Shown here in pieces: positions 57,505-64,000 of a DNA stretch of 64,000 bases. Each line of letters opens with the position of its first letter. The first letter of the stretch is position 1. Made by a program: the position numbers and the translations under genes. The notes under the pieces are model-generated. The model was given only the letters and a program-made list of their open reading frames with translations, was not told the DNA's origin and did no database searches. The DNA is from Mycobacterium kyogaense (GTDB lineage Bacteria; Actinomycetota; Actinomycetes; Mycobacteriales; Mycobacteriaceae), in the NCBI RefSeq assembly GCF_003254575.1, contig NZ_QJUA01000005.1:62001-126000 (forward strand). The letters run 5' to 3'.

Positions 57505-58601
57505 GAAGTGGCCCCCACTTTCTCGTCGTCGGGAGCGTTGTCCTCGGCCGGCGAAGCGGCCTTCTTCCGTCGCCGCCGCAGGACCACGCCCAGCCCCGCG
57601 AGTCCGGCCGGGAAGAATCCGACGACGACGATGAACAGCAGGCCCTGGGCGTAAGTCCATTCCGACGGGAAGCGTTCGGAGAACAGGGTTTGCGCCCACG
57701 CCACCCCGATGGCACCGAGCACCGGGCCGAGCAGTGTGGTGCGGCCGCCGATCGCGACCCCGATCAGGAACGCGATCGAGGGCAGGATCCCGACCTGTGA
57801 CGGCGCGATGAACCCGACGATCGGCGCGAACAACGCGCCGGCGATGCTGGCGAACAACGCGGCGACGGTGTAGGCCACCACCTTGATGTTGGCCGGGTCG
57901 TAGCCCAGGAAGCGCACTCGCTCCTCGCCGTCACGGACCGCCACCAGCAGTTCGCCGTAGCGGCTCTGCATCAGTTGACGCACCACGGCGACCACCAGCA
58001 ACAAGACCGCGGCGGCGATGAAGTACAGCATGCGGCGGTTCACCGGGTCGTTGAGCGTGAACCCGAAGAACGTGCGAAACCTGTTGAGCCCGTTGGACCC
58101 GCCGAGGCCGGTCTGGCCGACCAGCAGGATGGCCAGCGCGGCGGCCAGCGCCTGGGACAGGATCGCGAAGTAGGCGCCCTTGACCTTGCGCTTGAACACG
58201 CCGAAGCCGAGCGCGGCGGCGATCGCGGTGGGCAGCACGACGATCGCGATGAGCGTCACCGCGGGGGAGGCGAACGGCTGCCAGTACGACGGAAGCTCGC
58301 GCATGCCCTGGATCTGCATGAAGTCGGGCACGTCGTCACCGCGCAGCTGTGCGTCGGCGATCTTGAGGTGCATCGCCATCAGGTAACCGCCCAGCCCGAA
58401 GAACACGCCCTGGCCCAGTACCAGCATGCCGCCGCGGCCCCACGCCAGCCCGATTCCCGCTGCGACGATCGCAAAGCACAGGAACTTCCCGAGCAGGCTG
58501 AGCCGGAAGTCCGACAGCACGGCGGGGGCGATCACGAACAGCACCAACGCGGCGATTCCGAAGCCGGCCCACGTCTGCCAGCGGCCGATGAGGGTCCTCA
58601 C
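57501..58601 (-). CDS. urtC: Urea ABC transporter permease UrtC
   Basis: 366 residues from GTG 58601, overlapping the urtB stop. LivM-like permease with about ten hydrophobic segments. UrtC signatures are GRGGMLVLGQGVFFGLGGYLMAMHLK and RYGELLVAVRDGEERVRFLGYDPANIKVVAYTVAAL. A charged C-terminal tail (RRRRKKAASPAEDN) follows the last helix. Confidence 0.93.
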   Translation of the reverse strand: MRTLIGRWQTWAGFGIAALVLFVIAPAVLSDFRLSLLGKFLCFAIVAAGIGLAWGRGGMLVLGQGVFFGLGGYLMAMHLKIADAQLRGDDVPDFMQIQGMRELPSYWQPFASPAVTLIAIVVLPTAIAAALGFGVFKRKVKGAYFAILSQALAAALAILLVGQTGLGGSNGLNRFRTFFGFTLNDPVNRRMLYFIAAAVLLLVVAVVRQLMQSRYGELLVAVRDGEERVRFLGYDPANIKVVAYTVAALFASIAGALFAPIVGFIAPSQVGILPSIAFLIGVAIGGRTTLLGPVLGAIGVAWAQTLFSERFPSEWTYAQGLLFIVVVGFFPAGLAGLGVVLRRRRKKAASPAEDNAPDDEKVGATS

Positions 58602-59482
58602 ACCAAACTCCTTGTCCGCACGGTGAACAACCCCTGCGGCCGCACCTGCAGGAAGATCACGATGATCACGAACACGACGACCTTGGCCAGCGATGCGGTG
58701 GTGTTGTACTCGATGAACGAGTTCAGGAAGCCCAGCGCCAGCGCCGCGATCACGGTGCCCTTGATCTGGCCGAGGCCACCGACCACCACGACGAGGAACG
58801 CGTCGATGAGGTAGCTCTGACCGATCGTCGGACTGGTGGAGCCGATCAGCGTCAGCGCCACACCAGCCACGGCCGCCAGGCCCGAGCCGATGAAGAACGT
58901 CGTGATGTCGGTGCGCCGCGACGAGATGCCACTGGTCTCGGCGAGATCGCGGTTCTGCACGACGGCGCGGATGCGCCGACCCATCGGGCTGACCTTGAGC
59001 ACCGTGGCCAGCACCGCGACGCACACGACGGCCAGCACCAGGATGAAGATGCGGGTCTTCGGCACGACGGCGCCGAGGATCTCCACCCCGCCCGACAGCC
59101 ATGCCGGTGCCACCACGTTGACCGCGGGGGCGCCGAAGATGTCGCGTGCCACCTGCTGCAGGATCAGACCGACGCCGAAGGTGACCAGCAGCGTGTCCAG
59201 CGGCCGGTCGTACATCCGCTGGATGAGTCCCACCTCCAGCGCGACGCCCATCGCGCCGCCGATGAAGAACCCGATGACCAGCGAGATGATCAGCGAGACA
59301 CCGGCACTGGAGATCACCTGCTGCACCACGTAGGCGGTGTAGCAGCCGGCCATGATGAATTCACCGTGCGCCATGTTGATGACGCCCATCTGGCCGAACG
59401 TCAACGACAGGCCCAGAGCGGCCAGCAACAGGATGGAGCCGAGGCTCAATCCTGTTGCCAGCTGCCCGATCAGGACATCCAT
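58598..59482 (-). CDS. urtB: Urea ABC transporter permease UrtB
   Basis: 294 residues. LivH-like permease: LLLAALGLSLTFGQMGVINMAHGEFIMAGCYTAYVVQ is the typical start, and the loop RRIRAVVQNRDLAETSGISSRRTDITTFFIGSGLAAVAGVAL contacts the ATPases. It forms the channel with UrtC. It starts five bases downstream of the urtA stop. Confidence 0.93.
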   Translation of the reverse strand: MDVLIGQLATGLSLGSILLLAALGLSLTFGQMGVINMAHGEFIMAGCYTAYVVQQVISSAGVSLIISLVIGFFIGGAMGVALEVGLIQRMYDRPLDTLLVTFGVGLILQQVARDIFGAPAVNVVAPAWLSGGVEILGAVVPKTRIFILVLAVVCVAVLATVLKVSPMGRRIRAVVQNRDLAETSGISSRRTDITTFFIGSGLAAVAGVALTLIGSTSPTIGQSYLIDAFLVVVVGGLGQIKGTVIAALALGFLNSFIEYNTTASLAKVVVFVIIVIFLQVRPQGLFTVRTRSLV

Positions 59483-59486
59483 GGGG

Positions 59487-60752
59487 TCAGCCGGAGAGGC
59501 CGGCGGCCCACGGGTAGGACTTCAGGAACGGGTCCGGCTGGATCGGGCCGGGGGACTGCCACACGGTGTAGATCAGTCCGTCGGGCCGGATCTCGCCGAT
59601 CCGCGCGGTCTTGGTGATGTGGTGGTTCTCGCCGTCGATCGTGACCAGGCCTTCGGGGGCGTCGAACGTCACGCCGCCGGCGTTCTCCTGAATCGCTTTG
59701 GTGTCGAACGACTTCGCCTTCTCCACCGTGTTCTTCCACAGGTACACCGAGGTGTAGGCGGCTTCCATCGGATCCGAGGTCGGCTTGTTGGCGCCGTAGG
59801 CCTTCTTGTAGGCCTCGACGAACTTCTTGTTCACCGGGGTGTCGATGGTCTGGTAGTAGTTCCAGGCTGTCAGCTGCCCGGTGATGTTCTGCACGCCGAT
59901 GCCGCCGACCTCTTCCTCGGCGATCGACACCGACACGACCGGCATCTGCTGTGGGGTCAGGCCCACGTTCTTGTACTCGCGGAAGAACGCGACGTTCGAG
60001 TCACCGTTGAGGGTGTTGAACACCGCGTCGGCGTCTGCGGTGCGGACTTTGTTGACGATGGTCGAGAAGTCGGTGGAGCCCAGCGGCGTGTAGTCCTCGC
60101 CCTTGATCTCGATACCGTTGGCGCCGGCGTAGGCCTTGATGATGCGGTTGGCCGTCTGCGGGAACACGTAGTCGCTGCCCACCAGGTAGAGCGACTTGAC
60201 GCCCTTCTCCTTGAGGTAGTCCAGTGCGGGCACGATCTGCTGGTTGGTGGTCGCGCCGGTGTAGAAGATGTTCGGCGAGGACTCGAGACCCTCGTACTGC
60301 ACGGGGTAGTAGAGCAGCGAGTTGTTGGACTCGAAGACGGGCAGCATCGCCTTGCGGCTCGACGAGGTCCACCCGCCGAACACCGCGGCCACGCAATCGC
60401 TGCTGATCAGCTTCTCGGCCTTCTCGGCGAACACCGTGGGTTCGGACGCGCCGTCCTCGCCGACCAGCTGGATCTGCTTGCCCATCACGCCGCCGGCGGC
60501 GTTGATCTCGTCGACGGCCAGCTTGATCGAGTCGCGGACGGTGACCTCGGAGATCGCCATGGTGCCCGACAGCGAGTTCAGCGATCCGACCTTGACGGTG
60601 GACCCGGAGGTGTCCACGCAGGACTGCGCATTTGCTGAATCTGTCTCGCTTGCCTTGCTTCCACAGCCTGCCAACAGCAAGCTGGCCGCCGCGACGATGC
60701 TCCCCGCGGCGAGCGCGGTGCGCCGGGACGGGTGGCGCCGAGGATGCTCCAT
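59487..60752 (-). CDS. urtA: Urea-binding lipoprotein UrtA
   Basis: 421 residues from ATG 60752; the frame is open upstream without a start signal. Lipoprotein cysteine C30 (LLLAGCGS) follows a twin-arginine-like RRTALAAG. Type I periplasmic-binding fold: [58 protein letters not shown] and [24 protein letters not shown], hallmarks of UrtA. It captures urea (possibly short amides) at the cell surface. No urease or urea carboxylase is in the window. Confidence 0.93.
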   Translation of the reverse strand: MEHPRRHPSRRTALAAGSIVAAASLLLAGCGSKASETDSANAQSCVDTSGSTVKVGSLNSLSGTMAISEVTVRDSIKLAVDEINAAGGVMGKQIQLVGEDGASEPTVFAEKAEKLISSDCVAAVFGGWTSSSRKAMLPVFESNNSLLYYPVQYEGLESSPNIFYTGATTNQQIVPALDYLKEKGVKSLYLVGSDYVFPQTANRIIKAYAGANGIEIKGEDYTPLGSTDFSTIVNKVRTADADAVFNTLNGDSNVAFFREYKNVGLTPQQMPVVSVSIAEEEVGGIGVQNITGQLTAWNYYQTIDTPVNKKFVEAYKKAYGANKPTSDPMEAAYTSVYLWKNTVEKAKSFDTKAIQENAGGVTFDAPEGLVTIDGENHHITKTARIGEIRPDGLIYTVWQSPGPIQPDPFLKSYPWAAGLSG

Positions 60753-60910
60753 TGAGGGCCTTTCTGAAGGTCGACAGCGCTCACCCGGGTTCACCTGGGC
60801 ACGAAGTGTCTTGTCGGCATGAGTGACGACGGGCGAACGCGGGATTGTCGACACGGGTCGGTGTCGATTTCGGACGTTAGAGCGCCTGTGTTTCTGCCAA
60901 ATGTCTGTGT

Positions 60911-60926
60911 GTGACGGGACGGTTAA
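60911..60926 (-). promoter_or_regulatory. Candidate GlnR-type nitrogen-control site upstream of urtA
   Basis: On the urtA strand the sequence is TTAAC-n6-GTCAC, close to the GlnR half-site pair GNAAC-n6-GTNAC, about 160 bp before urtA. A looser third and fourth half (ACATT, then AAACA at 6-bp steps) continue downstream. Weak but in a fitting place, since urea uptake is under nitrogen control in mycobacteria. Confidence 0.3.
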
Positions 60927-61022
60927 CCTGTGTGGCGAGCGCGCCGGTTGGTTTGCCGTTCACCTGGACTGGCGTGCACGCCCCACCCCGCGGTAACGGT
61001 TTGGGTACCGTCGGGCGATGTG

Positions 61023-61448
61023 ATGGACATGCGAACAGCTACAGCCAAGGTCGGGGTGTCCCTGATGGTCGCGGCCGCTTCGATTGCGCTCACTCCTGGT
61101 GTCGCGAGCGCCCAGCCGGAGGCCCACAAGGTCGAGTACACGGTCAGCGTCGCCGGCCCGTACCAGTTCGACGTGACGTATCTGGTGAACCAGCCGGCGG
61201 ACAAGGCTGCATACAACGCCGACGCCTACAGCTTCATCAAGCGCGACACCGTCACCATCGCCCCCGGGCAGCCGTGGACGTTCGAGACCACGTTGGCCGA
61301 CCCGCAGTGGGCGTACGTGTGGGCGAGCAGCACCACCAAGGGCGGTCAGGCAGCGCCGAATGCGCACTGCGAGGTCACCGTCGACGGACAGGTCGTGATC
61401 CAGGGCGATCACCCCTACAGCCCGTTGTGCCAGGGCGCTCAGTGGTGA
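61023..61448 (+). CDS. MmpS-like secreted protein
   Basis: 141 residues from ATG 61023 (second ATG two codons later). Signal peptide (~1-30, ending GVASAQ). The mature domain, with VEYTVSVAGPYQFDVTYLVN, PWTFETTLADPQWAYVWASS and HCEVTVDGQVV, follows the pattern of the MmpS beta-sandwich. MmpS proteins normally pair with an MmpL lipid or siderophore exporter and are membrane-anchored. Here no mmpL is adjacent and the signal looks cleavable, so it may be a free periplasmic relative. Similarity is by eye. Confidence 0.6.
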   Translation: MDMRTATAKVGVSLMVAAASIALTPGVASAQPEAHKVEYTVSVAGPYQFDVTYLVNQPADKAAYNADAYSFIKRDTVTIAPGQPWTFETTLADPQWAYVWASSTTKGGQAAPNAHCEVTVDGQVVIQGDHPYSPLCQGAQW

Positions 61449-61477
61449 GTTAGCCGCCCCGAGTCAGCCGTCCCGAG

Positions 61478-63673
61478 TCAGCCCCTGCGCTGTTCGGTCA
61501 GTCCGCGCAGCGCGTCGGGCAGCGGCCCGGTGTGCAGCACACCGAGCCGCTGAGTGGCCCGGGTGAGAGCGACGTAGAGGTCGGCGGCCCCGCGCGGGCC
61601 GTCGGCCATGATCGTCTCCGGGTTGACGACGAGCACCGCGTCGTACTCCAAGCCCTTGGTGTCCGCCGGTGCGACCGCGCCGGAGGTGCCGGGCGGTCCG
61701 ATCACCACGCTCGTGCCTTCCTGTCCGTCTTCGCTGCGCACGAATTCATCGACGGCAGAGGACAATTCGCCGGCGGTGACATGGCGTGACCACGGCGGCA
61801 CTCCGCACGAGCGCACCGATTCCGGCGGTGTCACGTCCGGGGCGAACTCGGCGAGCACCGCGGCGGCGACAGCCATGATCTCGCTGGGCGTCCGGTAGTT
61901 CGTCAGAAGTGGGCGATACAGCCACCGGCGATCGACGTACGGCTCCAGCGTGGCCTGCCAGGAGGTCACCCCGGCCGCGGAGCGGCGCTGGGCCAGATCG
62001 CCGACGATCGTGAAGGATCGGCGCGGACAGCGCCGCATCAGGACCCGCCACTCCATCGCGGAGAGCTCTTGGGCCTCGTCGACCACGACGTGCCCGTACG
62101 TCCAGTCCCGGTCTGCAGCAGCACGTTCGGCGAGCTCGCGGGTGTCGCGCTGTTCGAAACGCTCGGCGAGCTCTTCGGCGGCGATCACGTCGGAGGCCAG
62201 CAGCTGGTCCTCGTCGTCCATCAGATCTTCCCGCCCGATCATCAGGTCCAGCACCCCGGCCGCGTAGGCGGCTTCCTCACGGCGGTCCTTCTCGGCGGCA
62301 GCCTCGGCCTTCTTGTCGCGGCCGAGCAGGTCGATCAGTTCGTCGAGCAGCGGCACGTCGGACACCGTCCACGCGTGCCCGTCAGCGCGCAACAGGATCG
62401 GGTCGGCGCCGGCCGCGCTGAGCCGGTCGGGGGATGAATACAGTTCGGCCAGAAGCGTTTCCGGAGTCAGCATGGGCCACAGCTGGTCGAGGGCCGCGGC
62501 GAAACCGGCGTGCTCGTCGAGCTCTTCGACCAGCTCTGACCGCAGGTGCTCCCACGCGTTGCGGTCCTCGCGGGTCAGCCAGCCCTTGCCGATCTTGGCG
62601 ATCGCGCGCTCGGTCAGCGCCCACGTCAGGACGTCGGCGAACACCGACCGGGCGTCGTTGTGGGTCTTGCCGCTGCCGCGCGCCTCGTCCACCGCCCACT
62701 GCGCGATGTCGGGATCGATGCGTACGGACACGTCGGCCAGGTCGATCGGAATGGGCTCGGAGGGAACCCGCTGCCGGTCGGCGACGGCGGCCGTGAGCAC
62801 GCCCAGCATGTCCAGTGCGCCCTTGACGCGGGTGACCTCGGGTGTGTCGCGGGCGGCGACCTGCAGGCCCGGATACAGGTCTCCGGTGGTCATGAACACG
62901 ACGTTGGTCTCACCCAGCGAGGGCAGCACACGCCCGACGTGATCGAGGAACGCCGCGTTCGGGCCGACGACGAGCACGCCGTGGCTCTCCATCCGCTTGC
63001 GCTGCGTGTAGAGCAGGTAGGCGACCCGATGCAGCGCCACGACTGTCTTGCCGGTGCCGGGTCCGCCTTCGATGACCAGCACTCCGGCATGGTCGAGCCG
63101 GATGATCTCGTCCTGTTCGGCCTGGATGGTGGCCACGATGTCGCGCATGCCTTCACCGCGCGGTGCATTGACCGCGGCGAGCAACGCTGCGTCGCCGGTG
63201 CCCGACGAGGCGCCGAGGTCGCCGGAAGCGTCGGGGCGGCCGAGGATCTCGTCGGTGAAGTCGAGGACGCGGCGACCCATGGTGTGGAACTGGCGACGGC
63301 GGCGCATGTTCTCCGGGGAGGCGCCGGTGGCGACGTAGAAGGCCCGCGCGGCCGGTGCCCGCCAGTCCACGAGCAGGGACGCGAAATCGTCGGCCTCGTC
63401 GAGGAGGCCGATGCGCCCGACGTACACGGTTTCCCCGTCGGCACTGTCGAGTCTGCCGAAGCACAGTCCGCTGTCGGCGACGTTGAGCCTCGCCATCTGT
63501 CGGGCCAGTGCGCGCACCTCGGCGTCGCGTTCCACGAGGGTGCCGCCGGTGCCGCGCAGCGCGCCGCGGTACCGGTCGCTCACGCGCGTGCGTTCGGCGT
63601 CGAGGTGGTCGTAGAGCGTGGCGACATAGCGCTGTTCGGCGGCGAGTTCGGTGTCGTGGTCGTGAGTCGACAT
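61478..63673 (-). CDS. helR: HelD/HelR-type RNA polymerase recycling ATPase (UvrD-like)
   Basis: 731 residues from ATG 63673; the frame remains open upstream antisense to the next gene. An N-terminal coiled-coil region (ELAAEQRYVATLYDHLDAERTRV) and YVGRIGLLDEADDFASLLVDWRAPAARAFYVAT are typical of the HelD family. Superfamily 1 motifs follow: Walker A GGPGTGKTVVALHR (~204), VVVDEAQELSAMEWRVLMRR, FTIVGDLAQRR, and the final DLYVALTRATQRLGVLH. HelD removes stalled RNA polymerase, and the HelR subgroup in mycobacteria displaces rifampicin from it. No RIF-associated element is visible upstream. A LexA box lies in the 55-bp gap to the divergent gene. Confidence 0.85.
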   Translation of the reverse strand: MSTHDHDTELAAEQRYVATLYDHLDAERTRVSDRYRGALRGTGGTLVERDAEVRALARQMARLNVADSGLCFGRLDSADGETVYVGRIGLLDEADDFASLLVDWRAPAARAFYVATGASPENMRRRRQFHTMGRRVLDFTDEILGRPDASGDLGASSGTGDAALLAAVNAPRGEGMRDIVATIQAEQDEIIRLDHAGVLVIEGGPGTGKTVVALHRVAYLLYTQRKRMESHGVLVVGPNAAFLDHVGRVLPSLGETNVVFMTTGDLYPGLQVAARDTPEVTRVKGALDMLGVLTAAVADRQRVPSEPIPIDLADVSVRIDPDIAQWAVDEARGSGKTHNDARSVFADVLTWALTERAIAKIGKGWLTREDRNAWEHLRSELVEELDEHAGFAAALDQLWPMLTPETLLAELYSSPDRLSAAGADPILLRADGHAWTVSDVPLLDELIDLLGRDKKAEAAAEKDRREEAAYAAGVLDLMIGREDLMDDEDQLLASDVIAAEELAERFEQRDTRELAERAAADRDWTYGHVVVDEAQELSAMEWRVLMRRCPRRSFTIVGDLAQRRSAAGVTSWQATLEPYVDRRWLYRPLLTNYRTPSEIMAVAAAVLAEFAPDVTPPESVRSCGVPPWSRHVTAGELSSAVDEFVRSEDGQEGTSVVIGPPGTSGAVAPADTKGLEYDAVLVVNPETIMADGPRGAADLYVALTRATQRLGVLHTGPLPDALRGLTEQRRG

Positions 63674-63694
63674 GATGCCTGCCACGCTACTTGC

Positions 63695-63723
63695 TTGACA
63701 CGGGATCGAACGTATGTTCGCAT
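63695..63723 (+). promoter_or_regulatory. LexA (SOS) box and promoter between helR and the radical SAM gene
   Basis: TTGACA (63695-63700) is a perfect -35. After 17 bases a weak -10 (TCGCAT, 63718-63723) places transcription start at about the ATG 63729, so the rightward mRNA may be leaderless. TCGAACGTATGTTCGC (63706-63721) matches 11 of 12 fixed positions of the mycobacterial SOS box and covers the spacer and -10, where LexA would block polymerase. Confidence 0.8.
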
Positions 63724-63728
63724 GGGGT

Positions 63729-64000
63729 ATGCGTTGGTCCGGACAGAGCGTCGACGTCGACGACGGGGCACTTCCCGGATTGGCGCGCCTCGGTCTGATC
63801 CGCAGCGTGCGCACACCGGAGTTCCAGGGCATCACGTTTCACGAGGTGTTGTGCAAGTCGGCCCTCAACAAGGTGCCCGCGGCCTCGATGCTGCCGTTCC
63901 AGTACACCGTCAACGGGTACCGCGGTTGCTCGCACGCCTGCCGGTACTGCTTCGCGCGCCCCACGCACGAGTACCTCGATTTCGACAGCGGCCAGGATTT
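63729..64000 (+). CDS. Rv2578c-family radical SAM protein (N-terminal part)
   Basis: Only the first ~90 residues lie in the window; the frame is open to the end. It begins MRWSGQSVDVDDGALPG and contains the radical SAM iron-sulfur motif CSHACRYC (C-x3-C-x2-C) in NGYRGCSHACRYCFARPTHEYLDF, typical of the spore-photoproduct-lyase-like group that includes Rv2578c. Such enzymes use S-adenosylmethionine radicals. Rv2578c is known to be SOS-induced, which agrees with the LexA box here. Its repair substrate, if any, is not known. Confidence 0.85.
   Translation, partial: MRWSGQSVDVDDGALPGLARLGLIRSVRTPEFQGITFHEVLCKSALNKVPAASMLPFQYTVNGYRGCSHACRYCFARPTHEYLDFDSGQD

Overview
The window is high-G+C chromosomal DNA from a mycobacterium, most likely a fast-growing environmental species (Mycolicibacterium type). 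The evidence is the phosphatidylinositol mannoside cassette pgsA1-patA-pimA, an Acg/DevR/universal-stress group, a carboxylic acid reductase, LexA boxes of the mycobacterial TCGAAC-N4-GTTCGA type, and a gene order that, as I recall it, follows the M. tuberculosis stretch Rv2614c (thrS) to Rv2578c. No PE, PPE or PE_PGRS gene is present, although M. tuberculosis carries several in this stretch. I recognise no tRNA, rRNA, IS element, prophage or CRISPR array.

Layout. 1-3046: the end of an alpha-glucosidase gene, then a leftward acg-usp-devR unit with no sensor kinase beside devR. 3563-6880: a secreted protein made of about 40 degenerate 19-residue (57-bp) modules. 6921-9135: a GAF-ANTAR regulator, a DUF1990 protein and a frameshifted aldo/keto reductase. 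9157-19080: the conserved core, in order thioesterase, TIGR02611 protein, thrS, HIT phosphorylase, pgsA1, patA, pimA, Nudix, pdxS, tesB2, pdxT. Many of these genes overlap by one to four bases. 19129-24464: an NCS1 permease with a cysteine-rich tail, an acyl-CoA dehydrogenase, a CocE/NonD hydrolase and a divergent TetR. 24551-25306: the YebC-family regulator.

25380-33075 is an accessory polyamine or amine module: an FAD oxidase, an XRE-cupin regulator, a four-gene PotABCD-type ABC importer, a PuuB-like oxidase and a small cupin. 33056-34579 holds a hydrolase/TetR pair. 34612-36853 is ruvCAB behind a LexA box, followed by two small membrane proteins. 38002-43057 (leftward) carries carboxylic acid reductase and GABA aminotransferase. 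43335-51522 is yajC-secD-secF-lipoprotein-apt-relA. ppiB, a metallo-beta-lactamase-fold hydrolase and hisS follow.

54588-60752 (leftward) holds a DUF2254 membrane protein and a complete urtABCDE urea importer with no urease genes in view. The end has an MmpS-like secreted protein, a HelD/HelR-type RNA polymerase ATPase and the start of a radical SAM gene. The last two are divergent across a 55-bp gap that contains a LexA box.

The least explained parts are the 19-residue repeat protein, the permease with the putative metal-binding tail, the LexA box between helR and the radical SAM gene, and several palindromes that look like operators.
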